NCBI GenBank assembly: GCA_026120035.1
Contig: JALRME010000014.1
Span: forward strand, 62,001-126,000
Length of the DNA: 64,000 nucleotides
Source of the DNA: Coleophoma eucalyptorum
Lineage: Eukaryota > Ascomycota > Leotiomycetes > Helotiales > Dermateaceae
Reading direction: 5' to 3'
Made by a program: the position numbers and the translations under genes. This document shows positions 43,458 to 54,502 of the stretch, in pieces. How positions within the stretch are numbered: the stretch's first letter is position 1; each line of letters starts with the position of its first letter. Below the pieces are notes generated by a model, which worked only from the letters and a program-made list of their open reading frames with translations, ran no database searches and was not told the origin of the DNA.

Positions 43458-46400
43458 ATGGCGAGCAAGTCCAAAGTGAATGGCCTTAATGGCGTTCACA
43501 CGTCTGGAATATTCGCCGACATGACGGTTGATGGCCCGGAAATTGGGACCCTGGTGGTCATCGTTGACCGCGCGAAGAACCTGCCTAATCGCAAAACCAT
43601 GGGAAAGCAAGACCCTTACTGTGCAGCACGGTTGGGCAAGGAAGCCAAGAAGACTGAAACCGATCGTCGTGGTGGCCAAACTCCAAGGTGGTAAGTAGTG
43701 GTATGCTATGTTATGTCGTAACTTGCTAACAAATCCAAGGGACCAAGAGCTTCGATTTACTGTCCACGACTCTCCCGACTACTACCAATTGAAGGTTTCC
43801 GTGTTCAACGATGATAAGAAAACAGAAATCATCGGAGAGACCTGGGTAGACCTGAAGGAGGTTGTTGTGCCTGGAGGGGGAACAAACGATATCTGGCACA
43901 ACTTGAGCTTTAAGGGTAAATACGCTGGACAGATAAGGATCGAGATCACCTACTACGATACAAGGCCAAAGGAAGAGAAGGTACCACGAGTAAAAGGTAG
44001 TAGTAGTTCTGTTCCTGTCCAGGAAAACACGAGAGATACTCTCAGTGGCCCAAGGCAACCGAAGACACAAACCCCTGTGAAGCGGCGACCTCTGCCTTCG
44101 GATCCTACCACTGGAGCCCCAGCTTCTTCCTCTGCTCAACCACCTGCACCAGTGCCAGCGCCAGCACCAGTAGCAGCCCCCATCCAAGACCACGTTCAGA
44201 CACCTCCACGTGCACAACAGAATATAAATTACATTCAAGAGCAGTCTCCTCTGCAACGCGTTGAGTACAACACACCCCCTCATCGATTTTCGCAATCTCA
44301 AGGATATGGACAAAGCCCTAGTTCTCGACATGGCTATGAACAAAGTCCCCGAAATCACGGTAACTATACACAAAGCCCAAGGTACGATCATGGCTATAGC
44401 AAGAGCACTAGCAACCTTAATGGCTATGGAAATTCGGGAGTGGTCGCCCCAAGTCCACCGACTCAGCAAATTCCTACAGGACAGTATGATAACTATGATA
44501 ATGGAAATAGTTATTCATCTGGAATGGGTTCTAGCTATGAAGAAGAGCCCCACATGGGACCCCACGATCCTTACAAGACCCAGCATGCGTTGTACGACCT
44601 TCCTCCACCAGATGAATATGATGGCCCACCAAGTCCGGATGGCCCTCCGCCACCTCCTCCAGCTCATGGAAGCAAGCATGTTAGCCCTATACCGCCTATA
44701 ACTTCACATGATAGCTATGGCTTCCCGAACACACCGATTAGACAGCAAGATCAATACGCTGTATCTCCACAAGAAGTCCCACGCTCCCTACCAGCGTATT
44801 CGCAGCCAAAGTCGTATCAGGCATATAGTCCACCAAAAGAGGATGATAACTTCAGTCGGCCAGGTACTGGTTATCAGCAATCGCCACCACGTACTCACTC
44901 GTTCGACATGATAAACAACGACTATCAAGAATCACCTCCAAGACATCGGTCATATGAATCTAACTACGATAATCATGCTTCTATGCAGCCAACCGTAGAA
45001 GATGCACCCCCAACCCCGTCTCCATTGCAGAAAAATATGCATCGAGGTAGTTTTTCGCATTCTCAGCAATACGATGACGGAAGATACGACCAAGTGCCAT
45101 CGCCCGCACCTCTCAATCTCAGTGGCCGTGGAAGTGCGGCTTCCGGACGAAACAGTGCAATTTCTTCAGCTCCTAGCCATCAGATTTCAAATTCTTCGTA
45201 TGGCTACAACCCAACTGGTTCTGATCTGTCATACAGAGACCAATCGTCAGTCTCCTCGTTTCGAGAACAACCGTCAATTTCTTCCTTTCGAGACCAATCA
45301 ACAGTTTCATCTAGGACCTCCTACAATGCCCTTCCACAATACAATCAATTGCAGCAAAGACAGTCTGAGGATCCAATGACTGCTTCAGCAATTGGCTACG
45401 GCATGCCTCCAGTACCTACCTCACTTGTAGCTGGCATGGATCCTGACATTGCTAAGGAGATCTCTGATAGAATCTACAATGAAAAGAGAGCAAGCCAGAG
45501 TGCAGGCAATTCACCAAGAGGACGGCCAACCTACCAAGATTCTCCACACTACCAATCTAACCAGAACCGCCCTCACCCACTATCGTATCATGAAGCGACA
45601 CCTACCCCATTTGTGCCGGGTGCAGCGAGTTATGATGAACAGCAGAGCCGGTATTCTACAGGCACAATGGCACCGATTGTAAAGCCTAGGGCTATTTCCC
45701 CTGACCCTCGAGTCCCAGCGAGAAAATCAGTCAGTCCAGCTCCAGCTCCAGCTTCTTCAGAAACGAGACGGCTTTCAGGAGTGCCTTTTGGCCCTGATTC
45801 TTACAATGCACTCAATCCTTCACTTGCTGGCTCAACATCTACAACGTCTTTAAGTGAAAGATATGACCCCAAGGACAATGATCCGGATGCTAAGATAATT
45901 ACCTATGATGGAAGAGAGATTGACCCTAGTGACCATATCCCTGAATCTAATTATGCTCCGTTGCTCGAGAAGAAGGGTCCAAAATATGCCTCTCAGCTCC
46001 CAGACCGGAATTATCGTCCTCCAGGATCGCAGCCAGTATCAACCACAGGTCGCAGGCAACTGAAAGTTGCACCTGCACGCCCGCAGTCAATGGGACCAAC
46101 TCCGTCTGGCCCAGTGTTCAGTGGAGGATACGCGGATCCACCACCCCCAACCAATGGACGGAACCGTCTGCAAAAAAGGACAAACAGGATGTCAGCTCAG
46201 CCAGCATCACACTCGAGTCCTCTCACTGCTATCACTCCATATCAGGATAACAGTTTCGCGCCAAGAAGCCTTCCAAGATCCAATACTGGCGAGTTTGCAA
46301 GCGAAAACTATGCATCAAGCTATGGTGGAAGTCCTGGCTATCGAGGAGCTACAAGCGGCCCACCACTTCCGGCCAAAGTCCCTGTCAACTACAATCCTGG

Positions 46401-46503
46401 GCCACCACCATCTTCTCATTCGGGCGCCGATGCGTGGACACTGCTAGATGAGATGAAGAACATTGACTTAGGGACTGGTAGATCTAGACGTCGCGGTTAC
46501 TGA
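43458..46503 (+). CDS. fic1: C2-domain cytokinesis protein, Fic1/Inn1-like
   Basis: Two exons (43458-43690 and 43740-46503) across a 49-bp GT..AG intron give 998 residues. An N-terminal C2 domain (about 28-155) starts with GTLVVIVDRAKNLPNRKTMGKQDPY and is followed by about 840 residues of Pro/Ser/Tyr/Gln-rich disordered sequence. The latter has many PxxP motifs (PPDGPPPPPPAHG-type and PVKRRPLP) that could bind SH3 domains. A short serine repeat (SSVSSFREQ, SISSFRDQ, STVSS) lies near residue 520. This layout matches fission yeast Fic1 and budding yeast Inn1, which link the actomyosin ring to septum synthesis through F-BAR/SH3 proteins such as Hof1/Cdc15. Yeast proteins are shorter; the long tail is usual in filamentous fungi. 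Confidence 0.82.
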
Positions 46504-47221
46504 ATAGTTCTCTAAGCCTGAATGTATAATTACCGCATTTCTTGCCGCTGTTTTTTATTTCTTTTTTCTCTGTTTTATTTTTCTTTTCTTTCGTCAGCTT
46601 TAGACAAATTTTGTCTTGTTGGTTATTGGGTTTTGCGTGCGCATAAGAAAAAAATTGGGAGTTTTTGTCGAATTTCAGGAGGGCTGGCTGGTTGTAAAAT
46701 AATGTTGGTCTGGTTACGAAAAGACTACCGAAAGAGATTGATACCCCGGGGAATATACATCATCTTGTTGATTTAATCTTCAAGTTGTATCACTTGAAAT
46801 TAATTGAGACTGCCTCGCTAAGTAGATCGGCTGTTAACCTTGAAGGAAAATAGGGTGTAAACGAGCCAGCCAGCGACTGAGGGATTGTCTTGCATATATC
46901 AAAGAATAGCCGGAGAAGAGAAAAGAAAGGGAGCCGAGTCAGAAGGAAGGGGGAGAGGGGCGGTATACATGAAAATGGCCTCCAAAATTCCGTCTGGGGA
47001 TGCTCGCCAATAGGCGAAGGGTCGTATTTTAGCATTAGGTGCTCTGGCTCCTGGCCTACAAATATTAAAGTCATAAATATTTCATGCTTGATCACCTGCG
47101 AATCCTGAAGGATGATATTGCACACAATTAGATTTTGTCGCCATGACAAAGCAACTCCTTCCATAGGCCCGCTATCTTCAACACCATAGTATCCGCCCAA
47201 AGCTGGGCCAGAAAGGCATAA
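46504..47221. other. Gap between convergent C2 and BTB genes
   Basis: 718 bp between facing 3' ends. T-rich just after the C2-gene stop (46545-46600). No gene is supported. Confidence 0.5.
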
Positions 47222-48419
47222 TCATAACACATAAGATCGTACAACGCTCTCCACCTCGAATTTAAAATCATCCAGCTCGAGGCCACAGAGACTCGAAGTA
47301 ATCTCTTCAACTGACTTTGCAATGCCTTCTTTGACACCATGTGTATCACCAGCAAAGGTCACATGTCGAATACCACACCAGGACTTGATCACCATCTTCT
47401 TCATGAGCTCCTCAACGCCATTGCACGACTTGAGGTAGTAAGGTGATTTGGGAATCGGCCATAGCCGACATTGTGCAGCGCTCATTAGAATAGTGCCGAG
47501 TATCATGCCTTCGCAGCACATAGTTCCCTGCGCCATCCCGCAGAGCCCTGCTCCGCCTTTCTGGAGGGTGTTCACATAGGATTCGACGACAGCGAGCATG
47601 GCAGCGATTGCCGATGTTCGTCTCTTCTCCACCGCATCTGGCAGAGCCTTATCAGTTGGGACGGTTGGTACAGGAAGAGCACTATAAAAACATACCCATG
47701 ACTGGCCCAGGCAGTGGTAGTTCTAACTTCCGGCCTTCGAGATATATCTTTGTGTACACCCGACCTTGCGACTCCCTTTCCAGAATCCTCGTAATATTCC
47801 GAAACTCGTCCGCCCTGCCAAACACCCAGGCGATCACCAGCCAGGGCACCAACTCCCTTGTCATCTCCTTCGGAATATCCTCCTTGACCGCATCCAGCCA
47901 GATCTCGGCAAAGAACCGCGCCAGCTCATGTAAGCGGTACTTGTCAATCAAAATCGCCAGGCTCAAAAGCATTTCGAAGGTGACGACTCGGGGGATCTTT
48001 TTGCTGCGCCCGTGGATGATATCAAGCAAGATCACAAAGGCATCGAGGTGGTCCTCGGGGAGTGGGATGGTGACCTGTCCCGTTGCACGTAAAGTCTCTC
48101 CTTCTAGAAAGTTATGTCTTAGCATGGCCTTAAACACCGGCGACGCCAGCATCATATGCTTGGAGGACACCAGCATGCCCACCTCCGTCAAAGGCGAGGT
48201 TTCCTTTCCCAGCTCAAGCACATTTAAAATTAGAGAGCTGGACAGCTCGTCGAACAGCGAATTTGTTCGCGTGTGACTCTCAGCTTCGGGCGGCGCTGCC
48301 GTTTCACCGGGCGTCGTCGGGGTGGACTTGGTTTGCTCCTCCTCCTTGAACCGCTTCGAGAGCACGAGCACTAAGTCGCCGTCGGGGTCGAAGATCTGGG
48401 TTAGCATCTTCGTAATCAT
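47222..48419 (-). CDS. BTB/POZ domain protein
   Basis: Two exons (48419-47696 and 47637-47222) across a 58-bp GT..AG intron give 379 residues. The start is the ATG of the MITKMLTQIFDPDGDLVLVL region; the frame upstream has only non-ATG codons. A BTB domain (about residues 8-150) is interrupted by a Thr/Pro/Glu-rich insert (about 27-60) and continues with MLVSSKHMMLASPVFKAML, the standard BTB dimer segment. After it comes a helical region like that in fungal BTB proteins of unknown role (ILIDKYRLHELARFF). The C-terminal part is Cys-rich (about ten Cys), including GTMCCEGM. Many such genes occur in filamentous fungi; no KELCH or zinc-finger domain is present, so its function is open. Confidence 0.8.
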
Positions 48420-49632
48420 TCTTGCTCCAGCTTGGAATTCACGCTGTAGGATTGAGAGCACATGCCTCTCTTATCCCTGGGCGGGAGACTTTTTTGGGTT
48501 CGTCCAAACATGTTTTAGAATCGCGGTGCGGTGTGGTGTGGTATGTCATATCTCTATTCTGGTGGCGATCCAGATAGGGCTATCCAGAGTGGTTGTTGTA
48601 TAAGGCTGATACGGGGATGGATAGTAGCCTTGCAGCTGAGGTTGGAATGCTTGGAGATTCCTCTTCGCTTGCTGGGACCTTGCCCGTTGTTTATCTTTCT
48701 CCTCGGCGTGGGGGTGAGAAATAACGAAGGAGGTGGGGGGGGGGGGGTTGGACTTGGAATATGCTTATTAATTTTCCAGCTCGTTAACTACAATGTTTTC
48801 GTTCAATGTATTAAACCAACAATTACATGTATTCGCCAATATATACGGTTGATCTAGGAACCCCCAAGATCACAGGGAAGCACCTTGTCAATTCTCGGGA
48901 TTTCTGAATAACTTCATACATGCTTTTTCGGTTACGATTCTCAGACCTCTCAGGAAGTGTGTCGTTCTACTTGCTTCTTCTCAGCCCTCACGTGCTACAG
49001 ACCGGCACACAAAATTGCCTACACATGGGCCTAGAAGCGTCCTATGTAGCTCTTCAGCGGAATTAGACAAGTACACTGACAAGGGGCACCCGTACTTCAC
49101 GTGATCCAGCATCACATAAACATAGATAGATGTTCTTGGTAGGGCACTGCTCGTATAGGTTCCGAGATGCAATATACATGGGTAGCTAGCGGGCCCATAA
49201 CCCGATCTCACTGAGACATAGAGCGAGGTATTCCGGCACTGGACGTCTTTTCTCAGCCCCGCACTCTTCGGATTATGCGACACTTATATGATGGCTTTGC
49301 TGAAGGTTTCACCGACTCGTACAACTGAACTCTGTGGCTTCGGCTGATATTGCAAGCGACAATAGCCTCCATGCGCCAGGCCGGATATGGTAACAAGAGA
49401 CGACCTATTGCTGTGGAAGTCACTTAAGGCTTTTGTTGTTGCTCGGACCTAAGGCCATCATCGCCTGTTGGTCGTGATGGAATACTTAAGTCTGCTATAT
49501 CCCAAGCGTTGAAGCTACGAAATATGATTCCACCCGGCGTCTCCCCCGCAATCCATCCTCGACCACAAGGAATCCCTATGAAGCCATCAAGACCCTAGGA
49601 ATAACCTTACTCTGCACTCGAGACTGCGCAAA
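48420..49632. other. Divergent gap with a 13-G run
   Basis: 1.2 kb between divergent BTB and DUF4188 genes, so both promoters lie here. A homopolymer of 13 G occupies 48735-48747. No gene is supported; open frames near 48981-49283 have no family resemblance. Confidence 0.5.
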
Positions 49633-50691
49633 ATGGGATCCGAGTAAGTCCTGTGGTTTCGAGTCGTCATTGAGTTCACTAACATGTGGCGACAGAACCA
49701 TCCCACCAAAACCAGCTTGTAGTATAGTGAAGGGCTATAATCAGCAGAAGAGTGGTTTCCTGGGATCGTGCGTCCTTGATCGTCAGCTTCTTCGCCAGAA
49801 CTTCGATATTTCAACATGGTTGCTGATGGGCGCCACTCTTCAAACTGCCATATTACTCCTACCCATCCGACCTCTGTTCGCACTCGCCCCTGCAGTGATT
49901 TTGCTGACGTGTAAGTTTCTGAGCACTATCCTCATGTGCTATGGTTTGGTGCAAAATCCATACATGAAGGGTTCAGCCCCAGGAGAGCGCACAGCAAGAT
50001 TCCCACCAAGCCCGGGAGAAGGAAAAGAAGGAGGAAATGAAGATGTTTGCTTGATCATCCTCCCAGCAAGGAGCAACCAGTAAGGACCTCCCGATAAACC
50101 TAAAACAATTTATCTTCCCTACTGACCTGGCATAGCCCTCTCGGGATGCTGGCCCCAGGATTTAGAGAACTGGGAGATCACTTCCGCAACATGATCTTCG
50201 ACCTAGATGAAAAGGCGCCCGACAATGGCTTCTTAGGCGGCAGCGCTTTCCAGAACACCAGTGATCGAGATTCGAGTTGTGAGGTTCTGAATATCATGTA
50301 TTTCCGCTCACACGAGCACCTGCAGGCCTTTGCACATTCCCCCGTGCATCGCAAGGGCTGGGATTGGTGGACTAAGAACAAAAAGGACTTTGGGCATCTC
50401 GGCATCTCTCATGAGGTCTACTCCGTACCCGCTGGACGATGGGAGACGATCTACATGAATTATCATCCAGCTGGATTTGGTGAGTGAAGCTTCTATTCAG
50501 TTTTGTATCCTCGGGCTGATAAAATTGTCTGCATAGGTGCCACTAGCCATCTCATTACCGATAAGGATGGAGAGAAGAAGTGGGTAAGCTCTCTTATGGA
50601 TGCTTCGAAGGGACGGTTTAGAACGGCTCCAGGTAGGATGGGCCTTCCTTCCGCGACTGGGAAGGAGAATGAAAAATATTATGAGGTTTAG
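49633..50691 (+). CDS. DUF4188 monooxygenase, af470-like
   Basis: Four exons (49633-49643, 49696-50079, 50136-50479, 50537-50691) across GT..AG introns of 52-57 bp give 297 residues. The first exon is 11 bp. Two hydrophobic segments (about 43-62 and 67-88) are followed by a ferredoxin-like ABM-type domain with RSHEHLQAFAHSPVHRKGWDWW, typical of the DUF4188 family. The best-known member is the af470/Fma-ABM monooxygenase of the fumagillin cluster, but most members are not in known pathways. It converges on the TRI12-type pump with 181 bp between stops, a pairing often seen for a modifying enzyme with an exporter. The substrate is unknown and no core biosynthetic enzyme (PKS, NRPS, terpene cyclase) lies in the window. 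Confidence 0.85.
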
Positions 50692-50872
50692 GTTTGCTCG
50701 TGTTTAGTTTATATGTATATGATGATTGAAAGTCTATTATAGCATTTGTTGAAATATCCACACTCGTGCACCACCATTGGCCGGCACTTCTACATCACGA
50801 CGATCTGACGTGAGCAGTATAGATTTTAAGCATTACGTGTAGCACAAGCGTACCCAGATCTCAAACTAAAGT

Positions 50873-52926
50873 CTACGCATCCACCTCTTTTGTTATAGGA
50901 GCCTCATTCTCCAACCTCACAGCCCTATTACCAGTCTTCATATCCTTATCAATATTCTCCGTAAAAAACGCCGCAATGATCGCCGCACAACCAAACCCAA
51001 TCGCCGCAAGATACGTAGTCCTAAAAGCAATAACATATGCCTTCTTGACCGCCAAGCCAGCCGCCGCAGTAACGCCTGGTGTGATGCCCGGCACTAGCTT
51101 GTAAGCCGCTGCAGTATTGGTTGCGGCAGCTTTCAAGAGCGCCGGGAGGCTACTTGACGGAAAGTTTAGTCCGGCGATCTCGGTTGTTACTTGCTTGGGC
51201 AGCGCGGAGGCAAAGCCGTTGTTGATAATCGACGTGTAGATTGCGGTTGCAATGGAGCCTCCGAGAAGTCGGAAGGTGCCCGCAAGCCCTACAGCGATGC
51301 CGCTAGAGAAACGGAGTTAGTGGGTTTTGACCGCAATGCATTTCAGTGCCTTCACTTACATATCGGTTTGGTCATCAATACCAAGGGAAAGCATGGTGAA
51401 GGATAAGAGCTGCGGCGGTGTGACGGTGCTGGATAGGAAGATAATGGTGCAGATAGCTTGGACTTTTGACTCGAGTCCGACGGAGGCGAGGGAGCCAACC
51501 AGTGCCGTCTCGACTATCATGAATCCAAAGAGCTGCCATCTTTCGTAGCCGATTTGAGCACAGACGAATACAACCACGAAGGAAGATATGATAGTTCCCA
51601 GAGGAATCATTTCTGAGTATAGGCCCTTGATAATGGGGTCGGGTCCGGTGAATAGCAACTGACTTTGACGAGGCCTATCGCAAGTCGGTAAGTCAAAACT
51701 GAAGTACTAACAATTCGAGAAAGAGCGAGATGGGAAACTTACCATAAAACGTTCATGGCATAATAAAGCATCCCTCCTACGAAGCACACAACCAGAACCA
51801 TGGTAAATCTGTACAGAATCAGCAGGAAGATAGCGATGGATCATAGCGAGCTCTTACCGTCTCCATTTATTGAACAAGCGAGGGGGCATAAGCGGATTTT
51901 TCAAGTCCGCATAGGCTTCCCAGAAACCCAACGAAACAAGACACAGCACTCCAATGACGATTGGAGCAATAACATAAGCGCTCTTCCAGGCATGTTGGCG
52001 ACCTCCCCAGTTCACCCCAAGCAAGAAAAGGATGCATCCAGCTGAGAAAAGGAAAAGCCCAACATAGTCGAGTTCGCGCAGAAGCTGCATCTTGGTCTTT
52101 CCGTCGTACTTATGCTTGGTCTCAAAGGTCGGCGGGTAGTAAACGCAGAAAAGCAGGGCCAAAGCGCAGGCATGGAAACAGGTCATGTAAACATATGCAC
52201 CGCGCCAGCCAATGGATGTCTGGCCGATGAACGCATATGCTACCAAGGGGCCGAGAAAAGAGATCGATGCCATGAGATCGAACAGTCCTGTTCTTAGTTT
52301 AGTCCTTTTCTCATTAATGGGACTGGCTCTAAAGACATACCAATGGCATAGATTCTCCACTGGTTTGGCACAATTTCTTGAATACACGCATAGCTCATCT
52401 CTTGGAAACCAGAGCCAACACCAAGGATCACCCCCGAAGCTATCATCTGGTTGATAGTTTTTCCTGTGGCACCAACAATACAGCCGATAAGACTGACACT
52501 GGCGCCGAAGAGCATGAAGTATCTCCTTCCAAAGATGTCACTTAGTCTCCCCCCGATGGAAACGATGATGGATGCCGCCAAGGTCCAGGAAACCGTGATC
52601 CACGTGTAATTTGGATCTGGACCGAGATCGGCGTTGATGGTGGAGATGGTAGTTGATGGGATCAGTAGAGTGAGGATGTAGGCATTGAATTGCATCGTTA
52701 AAGCCTATGGCTTGTTAGGGTTGCGTGCAGGCGTTGTGGGCACGGCAGGTCAACGACTTACAATGAATGCCAGGGCCATTTGACGATTTAACTTGGGCTT
52801 TTCCTGTAGCTGCTCTTCCGTGGGGGGCGAGTTCGTCCCTGAGCTTGCAGCTTGTTCGACATGCTCAGAAGCCAACTTCTCTTCGATGACATCGGGAGAC
52901 TCATCTCTTGCAGAATCAATGGCCAT
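50873..52926 (-). CDS. MFS efflux pump, TRI12 family
   Basis: Six exons from ATG 52926 to the stop at 50873. Exons 1-3 are 52926-52762, 52704-52341 and 52287-51858; a short exon lies near 51808-51743, then 51674-51360 and 51302-50873. Introns are GT..AG, mostly 49-57 bp, and the protein is about 589 residues. After a 45-residue charged N-terminus come about 14 membrane helices. MFS motif A is seen as GGRLSDIFGRR (about residues 106-116), and GVGSGFQEMSYA and WRIYAIGLFDL lie in the first half. The family (DHA/TRI12) includes trichothecene exporters and fungal siderophore transporters, so the cargo cannot be named from sequence. The tail is acidic (NEAPITKEVDA). The exact edge of the short fourth exon is uncertain by one base. 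Confidence 0.87.
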
Positions 52927-54483
52927 CTTGAATGGCTAAGTCACAACTGGTATCCGGAGAAAAACTCTGGTTTACTCTCGAAACATAGCAAGGAACCCTC
53001 CTTAAATATCATGCAGATCACCGGAACTCGAAATGATAACATGCGGGGTTGGTAACCTTCCCCAGATTTCCAGGAATGGGGTATCCAGTATGTCCTATCT
53101 CCATGTCGGAAAGCGAGAACTGACCGATCTACCAACCAAAAGCATTTCGGAGATCCCAAGAATGCGGAAGGTAAGCTGGGGACGCTGCAGGTCTACAGAT
53201 ATGCTGACCCTCCCCTTCCCATGATTGGGTTCCTGGACTTATGGTTGCGGTAGCGGTGGGATGTCCCTGATGGCACACTTGGATATCTTCAAGCGAGCCG
53301 ACGACGTTGACGGCTACCATTTTCCGGCACAAGCGAGCCAATGTTGCCACACAGCACGACAGTCATTCTCACGTTCCCAGAAACCAAGGAACAAATTCAA
53401 TTCTTTCAAGATTCTTTCAGTTATGTAGCTATGCTTGTGCGAAACGACTTTATCTTCGTCTTGAGCTCCCCATGATGAGGATGAAGCGATACCCGGCAGA
53501 ATCTCGCATCAGAAGCGAAGCGACGGGTAGTCAGCACAATACAATACCTAGCTATAGCTAGCTAGCTGGTGCAAAAGGACTTTCGCGCAAGGCCTCTCCC
53601 CGCCTATGCCATGAACCGGGCGATTTTGTTTGGCACTCACCATACCTACTTCGCGGTGCAGATTCTATTTCCCATGAATTTCCCAAGAGAGTCAGACAGG
53701 CTCATCCCTCTATCTCGAAGTAGTGAAGAGGTTCAGCGATGGGGTTTTAGGGCAGTAAATCACAGCAAATAGCAGCAAATAGCAGGTAGGTTCTTTCCCT
53801 GTCATCCTGTGAGTTTAATTGTGTTGATGTTGAAAAGCGCAAGCAGTGGTGTATTCTCGTCTGCTTCGAGTTGCAGTTGGGAGTGCACGCAGTAGCGACG
53901 ACAATACCACACCCTTCTTATGGCCTAGAGGAGTTGTCTCGAGCAAGTTCTCGTTACAAATGGCTGCTGAGCTGGAGGATACGCGTGAAACGGGGTAGTG
54001 GGAGACGACGGCGGGTATCCACCCACAAAGGACAAGCCCATCGGTTTCCATTAAAAAGCCATGACTTGCTGCCGACGACAAGAAACGGCGGACGGCGCAA
54101 AGACGAGATGAGGAATGCTTGAGTGCATTTGAGAGAGTATTTCAGTGGGGATCCTCGTCTTGGATCTCTTGGCTCTTGGCAGACCCGTGGAAGCGAGCCA
54201 TCTCGGCTGGTGTGGTTGGTCTGTCGTCGGCTGCGAACCACAATAATCTTCATGACAGGTCCGGTAATGTGCTCGAGACCTCTCATCTACCTGTTGCAGC
54301 TCTTCCCTCCCGCCCGGTCAGCTATGGATTTCGGCCTTCTTATTATTAAACCTGCTCGCTCTAGAGGGCCGCCATGCTCTTGGCCTTTGCTGCTGCTGTT
54401 GTTACGCCTTTGGCTTCGGCGTCTCAGGCTATATATCTCTTTACCATGTCTGTCTCCTCGCTGTTCCCCCAGCACTCTTCGTC
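52927..54483. other. Long divergent gap between the pump and ferric reductase
   Basis: 1.56 kb holding two promoters. Both GATA-type TGATAA (53034-53039 region) and TTATC (about 53450) occur singly; this is too weak to claim iron GATA regulation. A palindromic AGCTATAGCTAGCTAGCT tract lies at about 53552-53569 and an AGCAAATAGC repeat at about 53763-53782. The upstream ORF at 54374-54502 is listed separately. No full gene is supported. Confidence 0.5.
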
Positions 54484-54502
54484 ATGGCTTCTCTACACCT
54501 GA
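54374..54502 (+). other. Upstream ORF overlapping the ferric reductase start
   Basis: A 42-codon frame starts at an ATG in a near-ideal context (GCCGCCATG), encodes a signal-peptide-like hydrophobic N-terminus (MLLAFAAAVVTPLASA) and ends at a TGA that lies 16 bases after the reductase ATG in another frame. It could repress translation of the main frame, or be the true secretory start of the reductase if an unseen splice or sequence error connects the frames. No suitable intron was found. Confidence 0.5.

Noticed and set aside
52927..54483. Iron-responsive GATA sites in the pump/reductase gap
   Set aside because: Only isolated GATAA-like matches are seen, about as many as chance would give in this length. 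No full ATCWGATAA site was found by eye.
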